A DNA stretch of 20,375 nucleotides from a virus (IMGVR_UViG_3300043673_000020:1-20375), one strand, 5' to 3'. Shown: positions 1-6,392, numbered from the stretch's first letter. Translations and numbers: made by a program. The notes: a model not told the origin generated them from the letters alone.

Positions 1-423
1 ATTGCCAATCCGTCACCGGGCGGTTCTTACTTTGGCTGCCAGAACGGGCATAACACGTCCTCCAATGCGGCGATTCATCAAGACTCCTACACGAGGATGA
101 CCAACTTTATAGCCGCGACGCTGGCATCGGGGATCGGCATCTTTGTGGGCACGCTTGGCACATCGAGCCAAGCAAAGTCTCTCAAGGGCACGCTCGATGC
201 GTTTTTTCAGAACATGCAAACGGCCGGACTTATCGGCGATCCCGGCAATCCCAACGCGCCGGACGCATGGATCTCGAGCGTGACGCCGACCAATGCGCTT
301 GGCGTCGAACAGGCATCCGTCCAGGTGCAGTATCAGGCCATCACCGAAGAGATCGTGATCTCGGTGCAGGGAGGTCAAAGCGTCGTTCTGACGCGATCCG
401 TAACCCCGAATTCTCAGATCTGA
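1..423 (+). CDS. Contractile tail sheath protein, C-terminal part (5'-truncated by window)
   Basis: The frame is open from base 1 through the stop at 421-423, so this is the end of a gene that starts outside the window. An ATG at 97 is internal, because the protein-like sequence continues upstream of it (GGSYFGCQNGHNTSS, then a segment reading SYTRMTNFIA). That pattern, followed by a helical stretch (SLKGTLDAFFQNMQ) and a final beta-rich strand (VQVQYQAITEEIVISVQ), resembles the C-terminal domain of phage tail sheath proteins. The sheath polymerises around the tail tube and contracts to drive DNA injection. Immediately downstream is a tail tube gene, which is the standard sheath-tube order. 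The family call is from pattern and context only; another large tail protein is less likely. Confidence 0.68.
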   Translation: MANPSPGGSYFGCQNGHNTSSNAAIHQDSYTRMTNFIAATLASGIGIFVGTLGTSSQAKSLKGTLDAFFQNMQTAGLIGDPGNPNAPDAWISSVTPTNALGVEQASVQVQYQAITEEIVISVQGGQSVVLTRSVTPNSQI

Positions 424-448
424 TCACTCAATCCCCCTCAACCTAGCG

Positions 449-464
449 TGCGCCAATTGGCGCA
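449..464. promoter_or_regulatory. Perfect 16-nt palindrome / hairpin between sheath and tube genes
   Basis: TGCGCC at 449-454 and GGCGCA at 459-464 pair around AATT. The hairpin lies in the 58-nt gap between the sheath stop (423) and the tube start (482), just before the ribosome binding site AGGAG at 471-475. No U-tract follows, so it is not a classical terminator. It may protect or process the mRNA and so raise tube expression over sheath expression, but that role is inference. Confidence 0.45.
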
Positions 465-481
465 TCCCGTAGGAGCACATC

Positions 482-922
482 ATGCCCGTTGCAGGTTTTA
501 CGATCGGCCGCGACGTCTCGATCATCTTCAACTTGCCGCAGGGGCCAGTGACGTTCTCCAACCTCACGGGCTTCACCCGTAAGCAGATATCGACGGGGAT
601 CGAATCCAAGGGGCTCGATGGCGTTGATCGCTTTGGTGAAATCCCGTCGGGCTGGGAAGGTACAGTCGAACTTGATCGCGCCAACCCCAACCTCGATCGC
701 GCCATCGCCTTTCTTGAGGGACTTTATTATTCCGGACAAAATGTGCCGTCTTCGACGTTTTCTGAGACCACGACGGAGCCTAACGGCGGATTGACTCAAT
801 TTCGGTATGTCGGCGTCGCTCTTAAATTCGACAATGCCGGCGATGCCAAGGGCGATGCCAAGGTGACGCAAACCTTCAGCTGGAAAGCCAGCCGGCGTCG
901 CATGGTCGGAGGCGGCGGCTAG
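482..922 (+). CDS. Phage tail tube protein
   Basis: The 146-residue product forms the inner tube of a contractile tail. It has the length and texture of tail tube proteins: a mixed beta-sheet protein opening with a strand pair around residues 5-30 (FTIGRDVSIIFNLPQG), a central region with FGEIPSGWEGTVELDR, and a C-terminal strand ending FSWKASRR. It starts at an ATG with a clear AGGAG seven bases upstream. It follows a sheath gene and is followed within three bases by a tail assembly chaperone, the conserved sheath-tube-chaperone-tape measure order of contractile phages. I did not identify individual catalytic or binding residues; none are expected for a structural protein. Confidence 0.75.
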   Translation: MPVAGFTIGRDVSIIFNLPQGPVTFSNLTGFTRKQISTGIESKGLDGVDRFGEIPSGWEGTVELDRANPNLDRAIAFLEGLYYSGQNVPSSTFSETTTEPNGGLTQFRYVGVALKFDNAGDAKGDAKVTQTFSWKASRRRMVGGGG

Positions 923-925
923 ACC

Positions 926-1303
926 ATGACCGATATTCCGCAAGTCACCATTCACGAACACGCAGCTGCAACGCCATCTCAGACTATTGCGCGCGCCGCG
1001 AACGCGACGGCGACGCGAACCGACAAGCGCGGGCGGCGGATCGTTGTAAAACGGTTCAATGCGCTGCAGTTTTTTCGGCTCACCCGGATCCTGGGCGATG
1101 GGATTGCGAACTCCGCGACGATGAATCTCGCAATGGCGGCCGCGTCCGTCTGCGCCATTGACGGCGATGACGAGACATTTCCGAACACACAACGCGAGTT
1201 GGAATCGATCATTCAACGGCTCGATTTCGACGGGCTGGATGCGGCGGGAGAAGCGCTGAAAGACTTGAGCGACGATCAGGGGCTAGACTCGGCAAAAAAC
1301 TAG
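926..1303 (+). CDS. Tail assembly chaperone, short (G-like) product
   Basis: This 125-residue acidic product lies between the tail tube and the tape measure, where tailed phages encode the G-type chaperone that coats the tape measure during tail assembly. Residues 30-60 are basic (TRTDKRGRRIVVKRFNALQFF) and the C-terminal half is acidic and helical (FDGLDAAGEALKDLSDDQ). It starts three bases after the tube stop, with GGAGGCGG upstream. The zero frame stops at TAG 1301-1303, immediately after a canonical -1 slippery heptamer, which strongly supports the lambda G/GT-type arrangement. The family has low sequence conservation, so the call depends on position and the frameshift signal. Confidence 0.75.
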   Translation: MTDIPQVTIHEHAAATPSQTIARAANATATRTDKRGRRIVVKRFNALQFFRLTRILGDGIANSATMNLAMAAASVCAIDGDDETFPNTQRELESIIQRLDFDGLDAAGEALKDLSDDQGLDSAKN

Positions 1304-1476
1304 CCAGCGACCCTCGTTTCCGCACGCGGGTCGCGGCCTGCAGGGGCATCCTGCCGTTCGACGTCGCCTTTGATGCCGCGGACGACTTCGTTATCGCCTG
1401 GGTTGTCGCTTCCGGGGAGATGATGGACGGCGGAAAGTTCGACTGGTCGTCGATGACCTGGCAGGAGCGAAAATGA
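926..1476 (+). CDS. Tail assembly chaperone, -1 frameshift fusion (GT-like) product
   Basis: A -1 shift on A AAA AAC (1294-1300) avoids the TAG at 1301. Base 1300 is re-read as the first base of CTA, and 58 further codons are added up to TGA 1474-1476, giving a 183-residue fusion. The extension begins LASDPRFRTRVAACRG and ends with a Trp-rich piece, FDWSSMTWQERK. It fills the otherwise empty 170 bases between the short product and the next gene, and its stop overlaps that gene's ATG (1473) as ATGA, as expected for a real translated segment. It has no good start codon of its own near 1300. In lambda and many other phages the fused form binds the tape measure and recruits tube subunits; that role is inferred here. 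Confidence 0.78.
1294..1300 (+). promoter_or_regulatory. -1 ribosomal frameshift slippery heptamer (A AAA AAC)
   Basis: In the zero frame the codons are GCA AAA AAC TAG, so the site fits X XXY YYZ exactly, with X = A, Y = A, Z = C. Both tRNAs can re-pair after slipping back one base. The stop codon sits directly after the heptamer. The site lies at the end of the chaperone gene, the classical position for this event in tailed phages. Confidence 0.82.
1303..1337 (+). promoter_or_regulatory. Frameshift-stimulating hairpin
   Basis: GCGACCC at 1307-1313 pairs perfectly with GGGTCGC at 1328-1334, with a 14-nt loop. The stem starts six bases after the slippery heptamer, within the usual 5-9 base spacing. 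GCC at 1303-1305 can further pair with GGC at 1335-1337 across a bulged A1306. The first pairs would melt or block as the ribosome sits on the heptamer, as expected for a stimulatory element. Confidence 0.6.
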
Positions 1477-1907
1477 CCAAAAATTTCGGCAGTCTCGCCG
1501 CTTTCGGGACATTCCTCGCCGGCATGGCGGTCAAGATTGAACACGCTGAACATTCAGCGCTAGAAGGGGCCGCTAAGATTGTCGAAACGGAGGCCAAGCG
1601 GGTCATCGGCTCCTACGATTATGGCTGGCCACAACTGGCGCAAGCCACACAAGACGACCGCGTGGCGCAAGGATATTCGGCGAATCAGCCCGGCTTGCGC
1701 CGGGGCGATATGCGGGATTCGATCGGGCATACGGTCGCAGGCCACGAAGCCCAGATCGGGTCCAACGATGACAAGCTGGTGTGGTTCGAGATCGGTACCT
1801 CGAAGCAGCCGCCACGCCCGGTTCTGGCCGGCGCGGCTATTCAAAAAGAGAAGGAAATCGTCGAGCTGATCGGGCACACCGTGCACACCGCGCTGATCAA
1901 GCCCTGA
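1473..1907 (+). CDS. HK97-gp10-like tail completion / head-tail joining protein
   Basis: The 144-residue product has features of the HK97 gp10-like family. An N-terminal helix (residues 20-45) carries LEGAAKIVETEAKRVIG. A central segment reads GLRRGDMRDSI, matching the family's G-x-L-R-x-S-I element. A C-terminal motif, VWFEIGTSKQPPRPVLAGAA, matches the typical 'E-x-GTS-x-x-PxRPFL' signature. These proteins cap the tail or join it to the head neck. Its ATG overlaps the stop of the frameshifted chaperone product as ATGA, indicating translational coupling. The position is slightly unusual: gp10-type genes generally come before the tube and chaperone genes, not after. Confidence 0.68.
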   Translation: MTKNFGSLAAFGTFLAGMAVKIEHAEHSALEGAAKIVETEAKRVIGSYDYGWPQLAQATQDDRVAQGYSANQPGLRRGDMRDSIGHTVAGHEAQIGSNDDKLVWFEIGTSKQPPRPVLAGAAIQKEKEIVELIGHTVHTALIKP

Positions 1908-1910
1908 GGG

Positions 1911-2153
1911 TCAAAAACGGACGATTTGGACCAAAAACCATAGGGTTATGGCCATGCCGAAGCCGAGAATGCCGCCAATTATGCCCCGGGCGACAAGGCC
2001 CGCGGCGCGAAACGGCTTGATCGAGAAACGGCGCGGCGGGGTTTGCGAAGGGGCATAGCGCGACCGACGCGGCTCGTCGTCAATCTGTTCGACCGATGGC
2101 CGTCGTTTCGGACGGCGCGGCTGCGGGAAATCCCATTCCTGAGCTGATGACAT
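1911..2153 (-). CDS. Small Arg/Pro-rich single-pass membrane protein on the opposite strand
   Basis: An 80-residue ORF is read against all its neighbours and fills the gap between the gp10-like gene and the tape measure. Residues 1-50 are hydrophilic, with PQPRRPKRRP and RRSRYAPSQTPPRR. Residues about 55-77 form one strong membrane segment (GLVARGIIGGILGFGMAITLWFLV). The layout suggests a cytoplasmic basic tail and one C-terminal membrane anchor. The ATG at 2153-2151 is my chosen start; a TTG at 2162 adds three codons and has GGGA just upstream. The 263-base gap has no convincing + strand gene, and the composition reads as coding on the minus strand. I do not recognise the family. A moron inserted in the tail operon is the best reading. 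Its promoter would have to lie inside the tape measure gene. Confidence 0.6.
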   Translation of the reverse strand: MSSAQEWDFPQPRRPKRRPSVEQIDDEPRRSRYAPSQTPPRRFSIKPFRAAGLVARGIIGGILGFGMAITLWFLVQIVRF

Positions 2154-2170
2154 TTTAGTCAAGGTATCCC

Positions 2171-4045
2171 ATGGACGCCTATAAGATAGCAGTCTCGCTG
2201 GCGATGTCTAGCAACGGACCGCAGGTTTTGCAGGCCTTGGCCGCGCAAATCCTCCATGTCCACGCCAAGGTATCCCAGCTTCAGGGTACGCTGAACAAGG
2301 TTCAACTGGCGATCGGCGGCGCGTTCGCGGTTGCCGGCGGACTTAAAATCCTTGGTGCTTACGGAAAGCTCGTCGAACACGGCGAGAAGCTGGTTCACTA
2401 CCAGACGCAGCTCCGCGCTGCCGGTTACGACAATCTGAAGATCGCGGAAGCGACCAACGCGGCCTATGAGACCGGGCGCAAGGTGCTGACGTCGCGCTAT
2501 GACGAAAATCTGCGCGACATCCACCATATCGCGGACGTCACCGGCGACATCGATGAAGCGATGAAGCTGTCGTCGGTTTTCGCGGAAGTGAAACAGGTTC
2601 TGATGTCGTTGAAAGACGACAAGATGCGCTCGCATTATGAGGGTGCCGAAGGCCAGACCCTGGCGCTGGCGCGCGCGCTGGAATCGATGGGCGTTATGCA
2701 GAAGGGCCCGGAGGAAGTCACCGACTGGGTGCAATCGATTACCGATGCCATGATCTCCATGCGTGGCCAGGTCGACGGATCGAATTTTCTCAGCACCATC
2801 CAGAATGCCGGCGGCTATCAGCGTTTCTGGTCAAAGGACTTTGTGGCTGGCGTGTTGCCGCCGCTGATCAACGAGATGAAGCGTCCGGTCGGCAACGCGC
2901 TCTATATGATGGAGCGCGGACTGTATCAGGGCCGCATTACCAAGGGCGGCGCGGAAGGACTGGAAAAATACGGCTTCATTCGTGGCGGCGAAGACTATCA
3001 AACCGACGCGGCGGGCCGCTATCTTGGGCTGAAGCCGGGCGCGGTCAAAGGTGCTGACGAATTTCTCGGGCCCGGAGGCAACCCCTACAAGTGGGTGACC
3101 GACGTTTTCATTCCGCAGATGGCCTCAAAGGGCATCACGGACGAAAAGGGATTGTTGAAGGCTGCTTCCGAGATCGCGCTCAACAAATCGTTCTTCAACG
3201 TGCTGACACTGTTCATCACGCAACAGAAGATGATCAACAAGGAAGTCGAAAACTGGCGGCGCGTCCAGGAGCATGGCGGATCGAAGTTCCTCAATGATGA
3301 TCCTTCGATCGTCAAAAAAGCGTTCTTCTCACAGTGGAAAAACCTTCTGATCGCGCTCGGCAGTCCGCAGGTGGCGCCGGCCTATGATGCGTTGAAGAAA
3401 ATAACGATTGGGCTTGCAGACATGGCGAAGGCGATCACCAAGATGGAGCCGGAGAAGTTGAGGTTGATCGGGGATGGCATCTTCGCGCTGGGTGCGGGCT
3501 TAGGGGGTGCCGGAGCCATCGCACTGTTGGCCGCGCTCGGTCCGGCAGGATGGCTGGTCGGCGCGATTGCCGGCCTCGCAACGCTGGCATGGATGAATCG
3601 GGATTTTGGCGCATGGCTGAAATCGAACTCGATCTCGGACGCGATCAATACGTGGATGGAGTCGAATTCATTGTCGGATTGGGTGACGACGTGGCTGAGC
3701 GCTGGCGCCGACGGCATCAAGACGTGGTTGAAGTCGAATTCCATTGTTGACTGGATCACCTCCAAGCTGCCAAGCATCCCATCGTCGCCATCTCCGCTCG
3801 CGCCGGGTGATACCGGTATCGACGGCATACCTTCACAACCTCTGCAGAAGCAGAGCTTCAGCGTGGGACCGCCGCCGAACGGAGAAAAGAAAATACAGTT
3901 GACGACGATATTCCAGGCCGACGGCCGCACACTGTCCCGCATGGTGACGGATCACCAGGTCCGCGACGGCAACGGCCCGGCGCAGGGCTCGCCGTACCCC
4001 GACACGACGCGCGGCGGTTCGACCTTCGATTTCGCGCTGGCGTAA
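2171..4045 (+). CDS. Tail tape measure protein
   Basis: At 624 residues this is the longest tail-module protein, and it follows the chaperone block as tape measures do. Residues 1-110 are helical and Ala-rich (VSQLQGTLNKVQLAIGGAFAVAGGL). Residues about 435-475 form a long hydrophobic stretch (FALGAGLGGAGAIALLAALG and WLVGAIAGLATLAW) typical of the membrane-inserting part. Residues 482-530 carry three imperfect repeats of the type W(L/M)(K/E)SNS(I/L)xD, starting at W482, W495 and W519. Tape measures set tail length and are ejected ahead of the DNA. At about 1.5 angstroms per residue this length would give a tail near 90-95 nm. AAGG six bases before the ATG supports the start. Confidence 0.82.
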   Translation: MDAYKIAVSLAMSSNGPQVLQALAAQILHVHAKVSQLQGTLNKVQLAIGGAFAVAGGLKILGAYGKLVEHGEKLVHYQTQLRAAGYDNLKIAEATNAAYETGRKVLTSRYDENLRDIHHIADVTGDIDEAMKLSSVFAEVKQVLMSLKDDKMRSHYEGAEGQTLALARALESMGVMQKGPEEVTDWVQSITDAMISMRGQVDGSNFLSTIQNAGGYQRFWSKDFVAGVLPPLINEMKRPVGNALYMMERGLYQGRITKGGAEGLEKYGFIRGGEDYQTDAAGRYLGLKPGAVKGADEFLGPGGNPYKWVTDVFIPQMASKGITDEKGLLKAASEIALNKSFFNVLTLFITQQKMINKEVENWRRVQEHGGSKFLNDDPSIVKKAFFSQWKNLLIALGSPQVAPAYDALKKITIGLADMAKAITKMEPEKLRLIGDGIFALGAGLGGAGAIALLAALGPAGWLVGAIAGLATLAWMNRDFGAWLKSNSISDAINTWMESNSLSDWVTTWLSAGADGIKTWLKSNSIVDWITSKLPSIPSSPSPLAPGDTGIDGIPSQPLQKQSFSVGPPPNGEKKIQLTTIFQADGRTLSRMVTDHQVRDGNGPAQGSPYPDTTRGGSTFDFALA

Positions 4046-4048
4046 ATC

Positions 4049-4534
4049 ATGCCCCTCACCCTGGGCGATATCACCTTCGCCGACTTCGAAATCCCCTCCA
4101 AGCTCAATGCCGCGATCGGCGGCAAGCAGGCGCTGGGCAAGCACAAGCTGCTCGGCGGTGCCCGCGTCACCGACGCGATGGGCGACGATCCGGACGATCC
4201 GGCGTGGGAAGGAAGATTCCGCGGCCCGAACGCATTGGATCGTGCGCAGGCGCTGAATGCGATGAAAGCGGCCGGGCAGGAAGTGCTGCTGACGTTTCTG
4301 TCGATACAATACACGGTCGTGATCGAGGAATTCGTTGCCGACCTGATGCAGGCCTATGAGATTCCCTACCGGATCAGATGCTACATCACGCAGGTCGATA
4401 CTGTTGCGGCATCGCCATCGCTCGATGACAGCGTGAATTCTGATCTGACGTCGCTGACGTCTCAACTAACACAATTCGATGCCAACGCGGCGCAGGCACA
4501 GTCCAATATCGCATCGGGAGCAGCGGGGCTGTGA
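4049..4534 (+). CDS. Post-tape-measure tail/baseplate protein (distal tail or gp43-like)
   Basis: This 161-residue product starts three bases after the tape measure. The N-terminal half reads as a beta-rich tail protein: LGDITFADFEIPSKL, then GGKQALGKHKLLGGAR, then WEGRFRG with an R-x-x-x-L-x-x-M pattern. The next part has strands YTVVIEEF and IPYRIRCYI. This arrangement is common in small proteins between tape measure and hub that bridge tail tube and baseplate, including distal-tail and Mu N-position proteins. The last 35 residues are Ser/Thr/Gln-rich and probably flexible. The exact family is not certain, and the call rests mainly on position and the beta pattern. Confidence 0.55.
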   Translation: MPLTLGDITFADFEIPSKLNAAIGGKQALGKHKLLGGARVTDAMGDDPDDPAWEGRFRGPNALDRAQALNAMKAAGQEVLLTFLSIQYTVVIEEFVADLMQAYEIPYRIRCYITQVDTVAASPSLDDSVNSDLTSLTSQLTQFDANAAQAQSNIASGAAGL

Positions 4535-4546
4535 GGTTTTAAAATT

Positions 4547-4677
4547 TGGTTCAAGCTGCCGCCGCCGATGCTGGCGCAGCGGTGCGATCACCCGGGCAGT
4601 CCTGACTTGGTGAAGCGTCGGCAGTGATGACTGATCGATAAGTGCCGTCGCGGATGCAGTGGTGCGGTGAAACCCAA
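4547..4677 (+). repeat. Structured inverted-repeat element, copy A
   Basis: This element fills the noncoding gap 4535-4678. Conserved blocks in order are TGGTTCAA (4547-4554), CGATCACCCGGGC (4585-4597), TGATCGATA (4632-4640), CAGTGG (4657-4662) and TGAAACCCAA (4668-4677). The same blocks occur with near-identical spacing in copy B read on the minus strand. Possible pairings are TTGG/TTCA with TGAA/CCAA closing the element, GCTGC+GCC (4555-4563) with GGC+GCAGC (4573-4580), CGATCA with TGATCG, and CCG with CGG (4645-4652). The closing strand covers the GGTGA Shine-Dalgarno-like sequence of the next gene. Function unknown. Confidence 0.72.
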
Positions 4678-4678
4678 T

Positions 4679-5026
4679 ATGGCCGTCAACCAATCCACCA
4701 TCTCCGCGCAACTCGCGACCTCGCTCGCTGCGGTGCAAGCCGCGATCTCCGCGGTGCCGGACCTGTCGACCGCGACGCCGTTCGCACTGGCGCCGGTCGC
4801 CGCGGCGGTCGCGGCCGAAATCGCGACGTTGCAGAATGCGGTCGCGCAATTCGACGCGGATATTGTTACGACCAGCGTCGCCGGCGTCACCGCGGGCCAG
4901 CCGGCGCCGACGCAATGGGCGGTGTTGCTGAACCAGGTCAGTGACAGCCAGCAGATCGCGGCATTGCTGAACGCCTTGGGTTATTTACAGAGGTTAGCCA
5001 CCAACCTTGCACAGGCGACGGGATGA
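4679..5026 (+). CDS. Small Ala-rich helical phage protein
   Basis: A 115-residue product rich in Ala, Val and Gln, with predicted long helices (residues about 10-28, SAQLATSLAAVQAAIS, and 45-70, APVAAAVAAEIATLQNAVAQ) and no clear membrane segment because charged and polar residues are spread through. I chose ATG 4679, which has GGTGA eight bases upstream; an in-frame GTG at 4667 would add four residues. Its stop overlaps the next gene as ATGA, so it is translated with the LysM protein. I do not recognise the family. Position suggests a minor tail or baseplate component or assembly factor. Confidence 0.6.
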   Translation: MAVNQSTISAQLATSLAAVQAAISAVPDLSTATPFALAPVAAAVAAEIATLQNAVAQFDADIVTTSVAGVTAGQPAPTQWAVLLNQVSDSQQIAALLNALGYLQRLATNLAQATG

Positions 5027-5226
5027 GCACCATCGCGGGCACTACCATCACGATGGCTGGCGGCAACCTGTTCAAGCTCGCGGCGCAGGCCTATGGCGAC
5101 AGTTCGCAATGGAATCGGATCGCCGCGGCTAATGGGTTGTGGGATTTTCTTGTCGTAGGAACCGTCACACTGGCGATACCGCCGGCGAATGCATCAGCTG
5201 GGAATGGCGGCATTTTGGGGGTTTAG
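5023..5226 (+). CDS. Tail protein X, LysM-like
   Basis: The 67-residue product is almost entirely one LysM-type domain: a first strand (TITMAGGNLFKLAAQAYGDSSQWNRIAAANGL) followed by a strand near VVGTVTLAIP. This fits the short LysM tail proteins (X family) found next to the hub gene in P2-like and related contractile phages, where LysM binds the baseplate hub or peptidoglycan. The ATG overlaps the preceding stop as ATGA. In related phages the hub (D-like) gene normally follows directly; here about 1.3 kb of other genes intervenes. Confidence 0.75.
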   Translation: MSTIAGTTITMAGGNLFKLAAQAYGDSSQWNRIAAANGLWDFLVVGTVTLAIPPANASAGNGGILGV

Positions 5227-5305
5227 GGCGTCTGACGAACTCTGCAAGATCGCGGTCGAGGCGTCGCGGCTGATTTCCGCCAATCTCGCTGCGGGGCAGG
5301 CGTGA
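5204..5305 (+). CDS. Short ORF (33 codons) linking protein X and the following gene
   Basis: The frame runs ATG 5204 to TGA 5303-5305 and reads MAAFWGFRASDELCKIAVEA then SRLISANLAAGQA. The second half is a regular amphipathic helix. The stop overlaps the next ATG at 5305 as TGATG, a coupling typical of real genes. The first 23 bases overlap the end of the LysM gene in another frame, and no strong ribosome binding site is visible. It is otherwise the only coding explanation for 5227-5304. Function unknown. Confidence 0.42.
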   Translation: MAAFWGFRASDELCKIAVEASRLISANLAAGQA

Positions 5306-5886
5306 TGGAAAAGGTCGGTATCGAAATCCCGCGCCTGAACCTCGCAACGGTTCAGGTCTGTTTGATCGGCGATAGTCCGCTGATCTGCCATGCTTGGTCG
5401 CACAAGGCCAAACAGGCGATGCTCGACAAGCAGATGAAGAAAGGCCGGCAAGCGAAAGAAGCAAAGGATCCTAACAAGGATTATCAGGAATCACTTTACA
5501 AGCTTGGCGACGGCTATGGCTTTCCCGCCGTCGCGTTCAAGTCTGCTATGGTCGGGGCCTGCCGGTTCGTTGAAAACATGAAGATGACGGAAGCGCGCGG
5601 TGCGTTCCACATTCTTGGTGAGATGATCCCGATCGAGGGAACGCCGACGCCGCGCGAGGACATGGTTCGTGTCGGCATGGGGACGGCCGATATCCGCTAC
5701 CGCGGCGAGTTCAAGTCGTGGCGCGCGGTGCTGGATATTTCCTACAATCAGGCGGCGATCAGCACAGAGCAGATCGTCAACCTGCTCAATGTCGCAGGTT
5801 TTGGTGTAGGTATCGGCGAGTGGCGGCCGGAGCGTAATGGTTCCTACGGCAGGTTTCACGTGGCAACCGAAGGGGAGGCCACGTAA
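5305..5886 (+). CDS. Conserved phage protein of unknown function (GEWRP-motif protein)
   Basis: The 193-residue product begins with a strand (ATVQVCLIGDSPLICHAWS), then a Lys-rich helix (KQAMLDKQMKKGRQAKEAK). A core follows with GFPAVAFKSAMVGACR, then DIRYRGEFKSWRAVLDISYN, then EQIVNLLNVAGFGVGIGEWR and a Gly-rich end (GSYGRFHV). I recall this pattern as recurrent in tailed phages, usually without an assigned function and paired with a gene like the next one. The Gly-rich C-terminal GVGIGEWRP...GSYGRF has a faint resemblance to RAMP/Cas7-type loops, which I cannot confirm. It is not a recognisable tail protein, so its place between X and the hub gene is odd. ATG 5305 is preferred; GTG 5302 is adjacent. 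Confidence 0.7.
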   Translation: MEKVGIEIPRLNLATVQVCLIGDSPLICHAWSHKAKQAMLDKQMKKGRQAKEAKDPNKDYQESLYKLGDGYGFPAVAFKSAMVGACRFVENMKMTEARGAFHILGEMIPIEGTPTPREDMVRVGMGTADIRYRGEFKSWRAVLDISYNQAAISTEQIVNLLNVAGFGVGIGEWRPERNGSYGRFHVATEGEAT

Positions 5887-6392
5887 TGCGAATTGCAAAA
5901 TACGAATTCGCCGAAGGCGCAAGGCTTCAACCCGGTGCCAAGGCTGATGATGCCGACGCGATCGGCCAACATCTTGAAACGCTCCGGGTCAAGTACAAGG
6001 GCGAGTTGACTCCGGCGGATGTGGTCGCTGATGCCAAAGGACACAACTCTCCGCTTCACTCTTTCTTTGAGTGGAGTGACAGCGAGGCGGCACAACAATA
6101 TCGGCTGCAGCAGGCGCGCGGTTTGATCCGCGCCGTTGTCGCGGTCATCGTGAGTGACGACGCGCCGGCAAAGCGAACGCAGGCGTTCGTTCACATCGCC
6201 GATCCGGGCGCACCGCATTATCGTGCGGTCGATCAAGCGATGTCGTCGGAACGCACGCGAGAAATGGTTCTGCGACAGGCGTTCAAAGAGTTCCGTGCCT
6301 GGCAAAAGCGATACGAACATCTTGAAGAACTGGCCGATCTGTTCAAAGCTGGAACAAATCTGGTCGAAAGGATCCCGCAACTGCGGGATTAA
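5886..6392 (+). CDS. Conserved phage protein of unknown function (partner of the GEWRP protein)
   Basis: This 168-residue protein shares one base with the previous stop (TAATG), so it is translationally coupled to it. It contains LTPADVVADAKGHNSPLHSFFEWSDSEAAQQYRLQQARGLIRAV at about residues 40-80. A strand region (VAVIVSDDAPAKRTQAFVHI) follows, then a long charged C-terminal helix (MVLRQAFKEFRAWQKRYEHLEELADLF). I recall similar FEW-D-S proteins accompanying GEWRP proteins in other phages, with unknown role. The charged helices suggest a nucleic-acid or protein-binding adaptor, which is inference. It does not look like a tail component. Confidence 0.68.
   Translation: MRIAKYEFAEGARLQPGAKADDADAIGQHLETLRVKYKGELTPADVVADAKGHNSPLHSFFEWSDSEAAQQYRLQQARGLIRAVVAVIVSDDAPAKRTQAFVHIADPGAPHYRAVDQAMSSERTREMVLRQAFKEFRAWQKRYEHLEELADLFKAGTNLVERIPQLRD
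6372..6389 (+). terminator. Hairpin at the end of the unknown gene pair
   Basis: ATCCCGC at 6372-6378 pairs with GCGGGAT at 6383-6389 around a 4-nt loop. It overlaps the last codons of the preceding gene and is followed by TAAACC, with no U-tract. It may mark the 3' end of the cassette transcript, stabilise mRNA, or be a side effect of coding. Weak as a terminator. Confidence 0.35.

Noticed and set aside
443-1216. A 257-codon minus-strand ORF across the tube and chaperone genes
   Set aside because: It is Arg-rich shadow sequence spanning two real genes, without recognisable motifs.
4547-4677. Copy A as a self-splicing intron or known riboswitch
   Set aside because: It lies between genes, does not interrupt a coding frame, and I see no group I/II core motifs or known aptamer consensus.
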